64,000 nt of DNA from Chryseobacterium formosum. GTDB taxonomy: Bacteria; Bacteroidota; Bacteroidia; Flavobacteriales; Weeksellaceae. Shown here in pieces: positions 35,079-43,624 of this stretch. The position numbers were made by a program, and so were the translations under genes. The stretch spans positions 62,001 to 126,000 of the forward strand of contig NZ_JAOVZW010000004.1 in NCBI RefSeq assembly GCF_026460885.1. The letters run 5' to 3'. The notes beneath the pieces are model-generated. The model was not told where the DNA came from. It did not search any database and saw only the letters and a program-made list of their open reading frames with translations. How positions within the stretch are numbered: position 1 is the first letter of the stretch; each line of letters opens with the position of its first letter.

Positions 35079-35467
35079 TTTAAATTTATTTAATTTTTCT
35101 TTACCGCAAAATAGACAAAAGATTTTCCAGCGTAATCAGATATTCAAAAGACGGCAAAATGTTAATGGTAAATTCTACATTTTGCAAACTTTTGAAATCC
35201 TTTATCGCAAACAGTTCTTTTGTGGCTTTTGCGGTTAAATGATTTAATTATTTTTATTTTATCTGCCACGAATTCATGAATATTTTATCTAAAGCCTGTC
35301 CAAATTTCATCAGAATTATTTCCCCGACCCTAAAGGGAGTAATTCTGATGAAAATTTTCAAAACATTTTTCCACCCTTTAGGGTTGGGGAAAAGAAAAAT
35401 GTTTGAAAATTTTATTTTAAATAATTTTAAAACGTCCTTTTAATTCGTGCAATCGTGGCATTAATTC
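35079..35467. other. Intergenic region with nested hairpins between the DUF4450 and 711-residue genes
   Basis: The 389-base gap contains a degenerate TTTTGTG-type repeat (about 35213-35240), a complex double hairpin (35302-35413) and a weak operator-like GTGCAATCG (35447-35455). I see no gene in it. Confidence 0.5.
35302..35413. repeat. Composite inverted-repeat element
   Basis: TTTCATCAGAATTA (35305-35318) pairs with TAATTCTGATGAAA (35340-35353). The adjoining AAAATTTTCAAAACATTTTTC (35351-35371, first 20 shown here as one arm) pairs, with one bulge, with the arm at 35394-35413. The two loops contain CCCCGACCCTAAAGGG and its near reverse complement CCCTTTAGGGTTGGGG. Because bases 35351-35353 belong to both stems, the structures compete. 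The element is non-coding. Confidence 0.65.
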
Positions 35468-38400
35468 TTATTTCAAAACCGTCGCACTCATCATTCCAAT
35501 CACTACATCGTTGCTCACGGCGGTTAATTTTATCGATTTTAATTCTTTATTTGCGTCAATCGGCAAATCCAGAATCGTGGCAGAACCACCATCAATCTGG
35601 CGGTCTGTAAATCCTTTGATGCTTGAATATTTGCTCAACGTTCCGCCTTTGTATAATTCTCCCGTTTTCAGTTTTACACGATACGGAATTTTATCATCCG
35701 GAATTTCAAACGCAAAATTATCATCAAACAAATCCTGCTCAATCGGCCACCAATTCGTCGGATTTTTCAACTCTAATTCTGAAGTTGAACCGTCTTTATA
35801 CTGAACCGTAATTTTTCCGTTCACAATCTGCGACTGCATCGGATTGGTAGAACCCGCCATCAGAAAATAGATTTTCTTTCCTTTTCCTGATATTGGAATT
35901 TCAAGAGAATCAGAATAATTATCCCACTGACTGACAAAAGCAATATTTTTATCTGTTTTATCAATTAAAAAAGGAACTCCAAGATACTCAACTTTATTGT
36001 TTTTTCTTTTGTTCATCAATCCGCTGTCATCGATTTGAGCAGTGATTAGCGGATAGCACCAGTTTCCGATTCCCTGCCATGGAAGCTGTAAAGTCGGAAC
36101 TTCCAGTCTTGGCGAAAGGTATTTCTGATTGAAAATCTCGGTTACTTTTTCATTGTATTTTGAAGCCAATGAAATATTGTTGAACTGACCTTGGTTTTCA
36201 ATTTCCCAATCTGTGATTTCAATATTTTGTTTAATTCCGTTGTACTCAAGCGTGATAGAATTGGTTCCTTTGCTTAAATAATTTGAAGGAATTTCAATCG
36301 ATGCACTTTGATTTTTTTGAATAGAAAAAGTTTTATTTAAACCGTTAACAGAAAGTTTTCCATTAATTGGATTAGATGATTTTGATTGAATCTGAAGTTT
36401 TTTATTCACCCATTTAGCTTCCAAAGGAAAACGGATGTCAACATTCACAGGTTGCCACCAACTTGTTCCGTTCTGTTCAACTTGTACGAAAAAAGTTCCT
36501 TTTCTTTCTTGGTTATCTAATTTTATTGCGTGGTTAACCACCCCGTCTTCTCCCTTTGATCGAATCCATCCCTCCAGAGGAGGGGAATTTTTAATTAGTC
36601 CTTGTGGGTCGTAGATATTTTTGATTCTCTTTTTTGAATCAAAATTCAATTGAAGATTTTCAGAAATATAATTGGTGAAATCGGTTTTATCATTTTTCAG
36701 TTCCTCGCCCGAATATTTAATTTCAATTTTAAAATCATTTCCTTTTGGCGTTTCAAACTGAATAAATGGTTGTGAAATCGAATTGGGTTTAATCTTCCAA
36801 TCCACTTTTTTACCATTCACTTTTACCGATTTGATGTTGGAATAATTCACAGGAATTTCCATTTCCAGCGCAACCGGATTTTGATATTTTGATTTAAATA
36901 AATATTCAGTTTTCTTTGAATTTCTTTTAAACTGATATTCCCAATCCGGAAGTTTCAGTTCGGCAAAATTCCAGTCTTTCGGGAATCCCGGTTTGATGCT
37001 GATTTTATTCTCTAATAAATTCGGATAAACTCCGAAAAGCCCTTCTGTCAGAGTTCTTGAAGCCACACCAATCGGGTCGGCAAAATCACGGTACAATTCT
37101 CCACGAAAAGCATCGTAATGAGAAAGCTGTTCAAAATTCCCCGGACTGATGCCGTAATACATCGACTCAACCAAATTTCCCTTCCAAAGTTGGTACGCAT
37201 CTTCTGTTCTTCCCGCCTGCCAATACGCCAAAGCAGTCTGTAAATTTTCCGCCAAAGCCACATTGTTAATCGACCAATCGTAAGGTTGCCAATTGGTCGT
37301 CGCTAATGTAAAATAGTCTTTATTATCCGCACCTTTTACCGTAATCGGAATTTTCGGTGTGTGATTATTGATGTATTGTAAATTCTGATAATCTTCAAAT
37401 TCATTTAAAATAAACGCATCCGAAACGTGATAAATAGACCAGATTCCTGGTTTGTCGTGAACGATTTGATTTCCCAAAGCATCTTTATATTCAGAAAAAT
37501 ATCCTTTGTTTTTAATCCAAAGTTCGTTTTTCATTGCCTTTAAAATCGCATCAGCTTCCTGTTCGTAAGGTTGAGGATTTTCGCCAATGATTTTCGCCAG
37601 TTTTGCCATCTCACGGTTGGCTCTGTAATTATACGCCGAAGTGTGCGTCACTTTTCCACCCGAATATTGAAGCGCATCACTCGCCCAAATCGCAGCATAC
37701 GCATCGTATAAATCGCCACGCTTGAAATTTCGTTTTTCCCAATCGATATGACGAACCATCGTCGGCCACATTTTCTTCAGAAACTCTTTGTCTCCGGTGT
37801 AATTGAAATGCGAAAACATTTGGTCAAAAAACACCAGATTCATATCGTAATGATGCGGTTTTGTGTTGTCATTAGGATTTCTGGAAATATATCCGCTGGA
37901 AAAAACTGAAGTTCCCATTTTCTCTTCTTGACGGGCAAGATGACGCATCGTATCCATTTCTACAGGGGCGAAATCTGGTTTTAAAACCTGCGAATTGGCA
38001 TAACTTTCAAAATGTTCTTTTGCCCTGTCGTGCCAACTCAACGCATCGGCTGTATAAGCTCCTCTCCAGGCATTCAATCTCATTCTCCACGCCACTGCGC
38101 CGTGAAGAAAGGTCGGACTTTCCCAAATTCCATCCGCCGCCACCGCTAAATTCGCTCCGAAATTATTCAAATCTGCATCCGGAGTTTTTAGCTGAATTCT
38201 GTTGGTTAAGGTTAAACGGGATTTTTCCGCTTCATTAAAAATGCTTTTTAAATCTTCATCCGAAAAATTTTTATCTGATTTTCCTTTCGCAACCTGAATG
38301 TAAACCGGTTGTTTTTGTGAAGAATAAGAAGCATAGACAATCGGAGATTTGTCTGTTTTATTTTGAGTAAACTCAGACAATTTTTCCAAAGTCGTCGCAT

Positions 38401-39076
38401 CGGTTTGCTGTAAAGAATTTACACTTGAAAAACTTCCGCTGACCGTTTGACTTTCTTTTTTCTTATTTAAATAATTAAGCTGAAACTGATTTTTATTCAA
38501 CTGAAACTGATTGTTCAGACAATATTCCGGCAACAGATAAAATCCGGATTCAGGGTCTGCGCCGATGTCGCCATTTCTGCTGAAAGTCGTTCCACTCGCA
38601 CCGCCAAAAACTGCGTAGACTTTTGTTGACGAATCTACATTGACGGTTTCCATTTTTAAAACAAAACCTTCTTCTTTAGCCTGCGCCAAAACCGTCAGTT
38701 TTAAAGTTCCACTTCCAAGAATCGGGTCTTTGATTTCATACAACATCGTTCCAGGTCGGTAACGCGTTTCAATTTTGTCAGCCTTTATTAATTGTTTAAT
38801 TGAATTTCCCTTTTGAATAACAAACTGAAGATTGCCACCCATTCCAGGAAGATACAATGCGAATTCCGGCAAATCTCCGGCTTCAACTCTCGATGCACGG
38901 TTATCTCCATACAAAGCCCGGTTGAATCTGTACTTTCCGTTGACCAATAAAAAATCGCCTTTGTCTTCTTTGTAATGCAGTTCACGCTCGTTATTCTGCC
39001 AATGTTTCGACTGGGAAAACGAAAGTGAAAATGCCGACAAAACAAGAAGTCCGGCGAAAATGGTTTTTCTTCGCAT
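35468..39076 (-). CDS. Secreted DUF4450 protein, probable six-hairpin glycoside hydrolase
   Basis: The 1202-residue protein has a signal peptide (1-21, ending SFSQ) followed by the DUF4450-type start RELHYKEDKGDFLLVNGKYR and FNRALYGDNRASRVEAGDLP. A beta-domain (about 25-290) precedes an (alpha/alpha)6 region (about 300-720; WHDRAKEHFESYAN, WASDALQYSGGKVTHTSAYN) and C-terminal beta-sandwiches (about 800-1200). The fold resembles GH78/GH63-like enzymes, but the activity is not known to me. Residues near 850-868 (NSPPLEGWIRSKGEDGVV) are encoded by a repeat-like insertion at 36531-36592. The 3' end of the GH28 gene is one base upstream, so they share an operon. Confidence 0.8.
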   Translation of the reverse strand: MRRKTIFAGLLVLSAFSLSFSQSKHWQNNERELHYKEDKGDFLLVNGKYRFNRALYGDNRASRVEAGDLPEFALYLPGMGGNLQFVIQKGNSIKQLIKADKIETRYRPGTMLYEIKDPILGSGTLKLTVLAQAKEEGFVLKMETVNVDSSTKVYAVFGGASGTTFSRNGDIGADPESGFYLLPEYCLNNQFQLNKNQFQLNYLNKKKESQTVSGSFSSVNSLQQTDATTLEKLSEFTQNKTDKSPIVYASYSSQKQPVYIQVAKGKSDKNFSDEDLKSIFNEAEKSRLTLTNRIQLKTPDADLNNFGANLAVAADGIWESPTFLHGAVAWRMRLNAWRGAYTADALSWHDRAKEHFESYANSQVLKPDFAPVEMDTMRHLARQEEKMGTSVFSSGYISRNPNDNTKPHHYDMNLVFFDQMFSHFNYTGDKEFLKKMWPTMVRHIDWEKRNFKRGDLYDAYAAIWASDALQYSGGKVTHTSAYNYRANREMAKLAKIIGENPQPYEQEADAILKAMKNELWIKNKGYFSEYKDALGNQIVHDKPGIWSIYHVSDAFILNEFEDYQNLQYINNHTPKIPITVKGADNKDYFTLATTNWQPYDWSINNVALAENLQTALAYWQAGRTEDAYQLWKGNLVESMYYGISPGNFEQLSHYDAFRGELYRDFADPIGVASRTLTEGLFGVYPNLLENKISIKPGFPKDWNFAELKLPDWEYQFKRNSKKTEYLFKSKYQNPVALEMEIPVNYSNIKSVKVNGKKVDWKIKPNSISQPFIQFETPKGNDFKIEIKYSGEELKNDKTDFTNYISENLQLNFDSKKRIKNIYDPQGLIKNSPPLEGWIRSKGEDGVVNHAIKLDNQERKGTFFVQVEQNGTSWWQPVNVDIRFPLEAKWVNKKLQIQSKSSNPINGKLSVNGLNKTFSIQKNQSASIEIPSNYLSKGTNSITLEYNGIKQNIEITDWEIENQGQFNNISLASKYNEKVTEIFNQKYLSPRLEVPTLQLPWQGIGNWCYPLITAQIDDSGLMNKRKNNKVEYLGVPFLIDKTDKNIAFVSQWDNYSDSLEIPISGKGKKIYFLMAGSTNPMQSQIVNGKITVQYKDGSTSELELKNPTNWWPIEQDLFDDNFAFEIPDDKIPYRVKLKTGELYKGGTLSKYSSIKGFTDRQIDGGSATILDLPIDANKELKSIKLTAVSNDVVIGMMSATVLK
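36531..36592. repeat. Repeat-like insertion inside the DUF4450 coding sequence
   Basis: The segment runs from TGGTTAACCACCCCGTCTTC to CCTCCAGAGGAGGGGAATTT and is much more GC-rich than the flanks. It contains CCTCCAGAGGAGG, itself a palindrome. Elements of this type (translated NSPPLEGW...GGVV) are, as far as I know, common between genes in flavobacteria. Here it is read in frame and adds about 20 residues. Confidence 0.55.
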
Positions 39077-39077
39077 T

Positions 39078-40478
39078 TTATGGTTTTAACTCGGTTAATG
39101 GCTGTCCGTTAACGGTTACGTTTTTTAAAGTCACATTTTTCAGATAATCCACTTTATAAGGAATCTGAACGCCAACCATTTTTGCATTAATCATTGTGAA
39201 ATCTGTTACTGGCGAAGATTCGTAAGCATCAGAAAATACGGCATATTTTCCGCCTTTGTCAACGGTTAAATTTTCAACCCAGATATTTCTGATGGTCGGA
39301 ATATGATTTCCAGGCTTTTCATAATGCATATTGAAACGCACGGCAGCTTCTTTGTAAGCGCCCACTTTTGTGTTGTAGAAAAATACATTTTCTATCGTTC
39401 CGCCACGGCTGGAGCTGGTTTTAATTCGTAAAGCACGGTCAAGATTCTTACTGTCCATCACGTTTCCGATGGCGTAGATATTTTTTGCGCCGCCTGCAAT
39501 TTCACTTCCAATCACGACACCGCCGTGACCGTCTTTCATTTCGCAGTTTTCGATGATGTGGTTTTCGGCAGGTCTTCCGATGTCTCTTCCGTCCTCGTCT
39601 CTTCCGGATTTTATGGCGATACAGTCGTCTCCTGTGTCAAAATAGGAATCTTTAATCCAGACATTTTTACAAGCTTCAGGGTCGAAACCGTCGTTGTTTG
39701 GCCCGTGGCTGATTACTTTTACTCTTTCAATCAAAACATTTTCACACAAAACAGGATTCAAATTCCACATTGGAGAATTTTTCACCAAAACATCCGCCAT
39801 ATAGAAGTTTTTAGACTTATAAGGCTGAATGAAATTGGGTCTTAAATACCATCCGTCGCCAAAAATTCTTTCTCTCGCAGGCGTTCTGTTGGCCATATAT
39901 TCGTGAAGTTTCGCTCTCGCAGGGTTTTGTCTTCCCGGGCGGGATGCGTTGTAGCCATATTTTGTAGCACCACACCAAAACCACCAGTTGTCTAAATCTG
40001 AATTTCCATCCAAAGTTCCTTTTCCGGTAACGGCGATATTTTCTTCCTCATAAGCGTAAATTAATGATGAATAATTCATACATTCCATACCTTCCCAACG
40101 GGTGAAAACGATAGGGTAGTCGTTGCTGTCCTGACTGAACAAAATCGTTGAACCATCTGTCAGATGCAGATTCACATTAGATTCCAGATAAATGGCACCC
40201 GTTAGGAAAACTCCAGGTGGAACCACAACTCTTCCGCCACCTTCAGCGCTGCATTTTTCAATCGCTTTTTTGAAGGCTTCTGTGTTTTTTGTTTTTCCAT
40301 CTCCAACTGCTCCGAAATCGGTCACCAAATAATCCACTTTCCTGAATTCCGGTTTTTTGATTTGTTTCTTTAAAGCTTTGATTTCTTTTAAAGGTTGCTT
40401 TGCGGAAGTCCAAGGTTTGTATTGTGCCGATAAAGATATAGATACTGATGTGAGTAATAGAAATACGAGTTTTTTCAT
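39078..40478 (-). CDS. GH28 polygalacturonase / rhamnogalacturonase
   Basis: The 466-residue secreted enzyme (signal peptide 1-19, ending LSAQ) is a canonical GH28 beta-helix. All four active-site signatures are present: NNDGFD (D263/D266), GDDCIAIKSG (D284/D285), GHGG (317-320) and RALRIKT (R351). The N-terminal TDFGAVGDGKTKNTEAFKKA block is also standard. It hydrolyses alpha-linked galacturonic acid in pectin; exo- versus endo-action is not decided by sequence, and the long loops favour an exo-enzyme. It is the first gene of the minus-strand operon, with an operator-like site 112 bases upstream. Confidence 0.93.
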   Translation of the reverse strand: MKKLVFLLLTSVSISLSAQYKPWTSAKQPLKEIKALKKQIKKPEFRKVDYLVTDFGAVGDGKTKNTEAFKKAIEKCSAEGGGRVVVPPGVFLTGAIYLESNVNLHLTDGSTILFSQDSNDYPIVFTRWEGMECMNYSSLIYAYEEENIAVTGKGTLDGNSDLDNWWFWCGATKYGYNASRPGRQNPARAKLHEYMANRTPARERIFGDGWYLRPNFIQPYKSKNFYMADVLVKNSPMWNLNPVLCENVLIERVKVISHGPNNDGFDPEACKNVWIKDSYFDTGDDCIAIKSGRDEDGRDIGRPAENHIIENCEMKDGHGGVVIGSEIAGGAKNIYAIGNVMDSKNLDRALRIKTSSSRGGTIENVFFYNTKVGAYKEAAVRFNMHYEKPGNHIPTIRNIWVENLTVDKGGKYAVFSDAYESSPVTDFTMINAKMVGVQIPYKVDYLKNVTLKNVTVNGQPLTELKP

Positions 40479-40810
40479 AACGTCGGAATATTGTTTAGTT
40501 TTAAGTACTATTAATACTTTCTTTTATAATCGCAATCTAAATTAATTGCAAAAATAAATTATCCTGCACTGTCGGCATATTTAAATTTTTGTAATCGATT
40601 GCGCATTTTTCAAAGATATATTAATTATTAGATATAAATTTTTTTTTCATTTATTGAAAAGTCAGCTTAATGAATGTTTATGACTGTAATCATATTGATA
40701 ATAAATATTTTAATTAAATATAGATTTTTCAGTCTAAAAAGAGTTTATCCAAATTTTTGGTAAAGAAATTGTATAGTGAAATGTATATTAATTAACAAAA
40801 ATTAACAGCT
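40479..40810. other. Divergent intergenic region
   Basis: The 332-base AT-rich gap separates the minus-strand GH28 operon from a plus-strand small gene. Besides the operator-like site and a possible TATTTTTG box for the GH28 gene, I see no further element or gene. Confidence 0.5.
40590..40604. promoter_or_regulatory. LacI-type operator-like site upstream of the GH28 gene
   Basis: TGTAATCGATTGCGC is identical to 31531-31545. It lies 112 bases upstream of the GH28 ATG. A minus-strand TATTTTTG (-7-like) at 40549-40556 sits between it and the gene, which would place the operator around -45 to -60. Confidence 0.55.
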
Positions 40811-41029
40811 ATGAATATTTCACTTTACGATTTTAAAAACTTGCCGAACCAAACTCAATCTGAACTTGTCATCAATCAAGGACGCATAATGAATGAAAGA
40901 GTATTAAATACTGTAAAGTATGTTTTATATGAAATTTCATGTTTTTCTGTGGAAGTCATTTACAATATTGAAAATGGAAAAATTGAAGGTATGAATGTTT
41001 TTCAAAACAAAGGAGCCTATTCGAATTAA
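40811..41029 (+). CDS. Small hypothetical protein (72 aa)
   Basis: The sequence starts MNISLYDFKNLPNQTQSELV and contains TVKYVLYEISCFSVEVIYN, predicted as a small alpha/beta protein. I do not recognise a family. The codon use looks coding, the ATG is preceded by an AT-rich leader, and a terminator follows at 41054-41082. There is no signal peptide, so it is probably cytosolic. The single cysteine gives no motif. No function can be proposed from its neighbours. Confidence 0.65.
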   Translation: MNISLYDFKNLPNQTQSELVINQGRIMNERVLNTVKYVLYEISCFSVEVIYNIENGKIEGMNVFQNKGAYSN

Positions 41030-41053
41030 ACATTTCGGCTGTTAAAAAAATAC

Positions 41054-41082
41054 AAAGAGAGCAATATTTGTTCTCTTTTTTT
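41054..41082 (+). terminator. Rho-independent terminator after the 72-aa gene
   Basis: AAAGAGA (41054-41060) pairs with TCTCTTT (41072-41078), with an extra CAA/TTG pairing in the loop, followed by T residues. Confidence 0.7.
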
Positions 41083-41110
41083 GTGAAATAAGTTCGATCT
41101 TAAATACAAA

Positions 41111-41138
41111 AAAAGCTAAAAAATAATTTTTAGCTTTT
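41111..41138 (-). terminator. Terminator of the small membrane protein gene
   Basis: AAAAGCTAAAAA (41111-41122) and TTTTTAGCTTTT (41127-41138) form a perfect 12-base stem with a 4-base loop and T-rich flanks on the minus strand. It is 20 bases past the stop of the 56-aa gene and could work in both directions. Confidence 0.75.
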
Positions 41139-41158
41139 ATCATTGTAAAATTGTATCG

Positions 41159-41356
<198 letters not shown>

Positions 41357-41614
41357 CTATACATTTTTTATGCCTTTTTTAATAATATTTTGAAATTAGT
41401 AAAGTTTGGACTTAGTTTTAGGGTTGAATTTCAATTGTTTAAATTTTTTAATGTGGTATTTTTATTTTTTTTAAAATTTATATTTCACAATCCTATCAAC
41501 CTTAATTTTTTAAAAAGTTCATGGAGTAGTGGAATAATTGTTGCAAACTTTCATCAAATAATTAATGATAAATAATTTTTTTTCTTGTTCAATGTTAAAT
41601 TAAAAATTACGATT

Positions 41615-42211
41615 ATGTTGGTTTCTGAAAAACTTTTAATTGCCTATGGTGCAGAGACGGAAATTTTTGAGTCTGGTGAAATTATCTTCAGCGAAGGAGA
41701 TATTCCTAAGTATTATTATCAAGTTGTTGATGGAAGGATTAAACTCAATACTTATAATGAAGAAGGTAAAGAACTCATTTTCGCTATATTGGAAAGGGGT
41801 TTGAGTGTTTGTGAATTGTTATTATTTATTGATAGAAATTATCCGGTAAATGCAATCACTTTTGAAAAATGTACCGTTTTAAAACTTTCGAAAAACAGTT
41901 TTGAAAAAATGCTCGATGAAAATCCTCAGACTTCAAGGGATATCAACAAGTTTTTGTCGGAGCGACTATATTATAAGTATATCATGCTGGAAAACAATTC
42001 ATCTTTAAAACCAGCTGTTCGTGTAAAAGGTGCTTTAGATTATTATAAAAGTTTTACCGATGATCAAACCAAATTTTCTTATCAAATTCCCTTAACGAGA
42101 CAGCAAATTGCATCATTAACTGCTCTTCGGGTTGAAACGGTTGTAAGAACGGTAAAAATGCTGGAAAAAGAAGGTGTGTTGAAAATTATTAACCGAAAGA
42201 TTTATGTTTAA
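41615..42211 (+). CDS. Crp/Fnr-family transcriptional regulator
   Basis: The 198-residue protein has a cNMP-type sensor barrel (about 15-115; ESGEIIFSEGDIPKYYYQVV, EEGKELIFAILERGLSV) and a Crp winged helix (about 140-198) with the HTH IPLTRQQIASLTALRVETVV and a full wing (LEKEGVLKIINRKIYV). I chose the ATG at 41615; an upstream TTG frame would add ten residues with no family support. It has the same length as the frameshifted paralogue at 45447-46042. The effector is unknown; no Fnr-type cysteine cluster is present. Confidence 0.9.
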   Translation: MLVSEKLLIAYGAETEIFESGEIIFSEGDIPKYYYQVVDGRIKLNTYNEEGKELIFAILERGLSVCELLLFIDRNYPVNAITFEKCTVLKLSKNSFEKMLDENPQTSRDINKFLSERLYYKYIMLENNSSLKPAVRVKGALDYYKSFTDDQTKFSYQIPLTRQQIASLTALRVETVVRTVKMLEKEGVLKIINRKIYV

Positions 42212-42295
42212 ATTTCATTAAAAATTAACAATTTCTTAGAATCCATAGATGATGGCACAAATTCTGTAATAAGACAGATAACCAAAATTAGTAGT

Positions 42296-42682
42296 ATGGA
42301 AAATATTTATATTAAAGTAGCTTTCTGCAAGAATTGTGGTGGTTATCATTCTTCAGCACCGGAAAATTTATCACAAATCAATCATCCTGAAATCATAGAT
42401 CATTATTTTTATCATGGTGAACCTTGGTTTACTTTAGATCAATCTGTTTTTGAAAAGTCAGCAATGATGGATGCTACAGAAGTAAAAAGAATGAAACTAA
42501 ACGATCACAGAGAAAACGATCAAGATTATTGTTTTTGTGCGAAAAAAAATCAGACGATCACAAAAACTCCACATCATCAATTTTCAGTTTTTTCAAACGC
42601 TATTTCTCCGGTAAAACAATCAGTGGAAGTGGAAGAGTTTTATTTCAGAGATGTTTATCAGCTTTGCTACAACTTTCATTAG
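42296..42682 (+). CDS. Hypothetical protein with two Cys clusters (128 aa)
   Basis: I do not recognise a family. The sequence starts MENIYIKVAFCKNCGGYHSS, giving a CxxCxxxH cluster, and has CFCAKKN near residue 82, so a structural zinc site is possible. There is no signal peptide or membrane segment. It lies 84 bases after the Crp/Fnr gene on the same strand and may be controlled by it. Codon use is like that of neighbours. Confidence 0.6.
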   Translation: MENIYIKVAFCKNCGGYHSSAPENLSQINHPEIIDHYFYHGEPWFTLDQSVFEKSAMMDATEVKRMKLNDHRENDQDYCFCAKKNQTITKTPHHQFSVFSNAISPVKQSVEVEEFYFRDVYQLCYNFH

Positions 42683-42791
42683 AACAGAACTAGCCTAAAT
42701 TCTATAATAAATCATCAATATATTTAGTAACTCAAACAAAATGAAAAATTAAGTTGATTATTTAGGCACATTAATCTTTTATTTTGAAACC

Positions 42792-42808
42792 AATGATGTA
42801 AAATCATT
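42792..42808. promoter_or_regulatory. Palindrome AATGAT-GTAAA-ATCATT upstream of the 88-aa gene
   Basis: The arms AATGAT and ATCATT are exact reverse complements. GATGTAAAATCATTA (42795-42809) recurs identically at 46114-46128. The TGAT-N5-ATCA form resembles Crp/Fnr-family half-sites, and a Crp/Fnr gene lies on each side of the region. It is 69 bases upstream of the ATG. Confidence 0.45.
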
Positions 42809-42876
42809 AATGTTACAATTATCAATCCTGAAAAGAAATTTTTAGGATTTTTTAATAAACCAAACAAAAAAATAAT

Positions 42877-43143
42877 ATGAAAATTACAGACAATTTAAAA
42901 AACGAACTATTACAAAACCCTAAAACCATTGAAAGCGTCACTGTACTTTATAAGAAAAAGAAACAATATGAAGGTGTATTGTCATTGGTAAATGAAAATC
43001 CTTTTGAAGTAAAGATTTTTGATAAAGACAATAAAGATGAAGAAGAAATGGAACACTTCATCAATTTTGAAAAAGCCATAGAAATTTCTGTTGCTCACTT
43101 TGATGGCACAATCAGTGTTTTTAAAGATCTAGAAGTGGATTAA
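42877..43143 (+). CDS. Small hypothetical protein (88 aa)
   Basis: This is an acidic soluble protein without recognisable family. The pattern ESVTVLYKKKKQYEGVLSLV followed by FEVKIFDKDNKDEEEMEHFI suggests a small beta-barrel, possibly SH3/Sm-like, but this is only an impression. No signal peptide is present. It is preceded by a palindrome shared with the upstream region of the acyltransferase gene and is convergent with the next gene (28 bases). Confidence 0.6.
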   Translation: MKITDNLKNELLQNPKTIESVTVLYKKKKQYEGVLSLVNENPFEVKIFDKDNKDEEEMEHFINFEKAIEISVAHFDGTISVFKDLEVD

Positions 43144-43171
43144 TTTAGTTAAAGTTTAAAAGCTGTTTTCA

Positions 43172-43624
43172 TTATGAAAATGGTGAGTTGTCATTTTTAA
43201 GTCTTATCATTTGTAATGATGAGACTATTTTTTTGCTCTGAGAATTGGTAAATCCTAAAAGTATCATTTTGATGACTGGATTCTTTTTTCTTCTTGAATT
43301 TAGTCTCAATGTCAACTTGGTAACGCCTAAGTTGTTGTTAAAATTAAAATCTTTAATACTCGATTGCGGAAGCTCAACAAAAGGCGGAATAAATTTTTTA
43401 AATGTAAAAGGATGATGCTTTCTAAAAGTTACGCAATTCCCCGAATTTTCATATATAACACACTGAAGACGCATCAATAATGAAAAAAGAGCTATACATG
43501 CAATAGTTAAAATAACATCAGAGACTAAATAGTCTAACCAAATAATTAGAAAAATTGAAGATATTATTATAGCTGTTAATAAGTACGCAATACACATAGT
43601 AAGCCTGTAATTGGATATTTTCAT
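43172..43624 (-). CDS. Small membrane protein with possible PH-like domain (150 aa)
   Basis: Two N-terminal transmembrane segments (about 10-31 and 34-52) are followed by a soluble part whose strands (CVIYENSGNCVTFRK, IPPFVELPQSSIKDFNFNNN, VTKLTLRLNSRRKK, then a C-terminal helix) resemble bacterial PH-like/YcxB-type domains. I cannot name the family with certainty. It is convergent with the 88-aa gene. A minus-strand TAAATTTG at 43764-43771 could be its -7 box with a long leader. Confidence 0.55.
   Translation of the reverse strand: MKISNYRLTMCIAYLLTAIIISSIFLIIWLDYLVSDVILTIACIALFSLLMRLQCVIYENSGNCVTFRKHHPFTFKKFIPPFVELPQSSIKDFNFNNNLGVTKLTLRLNSRRKKNPVIKMILLGFTNSQSKKIVSSLQMIRLKNDNSPFS

Noticed and set aside
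38020..38238. Open frame of 72 residues on the plus strand inside the DUF4450 gene
   Set aside because: It is antisense to a clear coding region and without motifs, so it is treated as a shadow.
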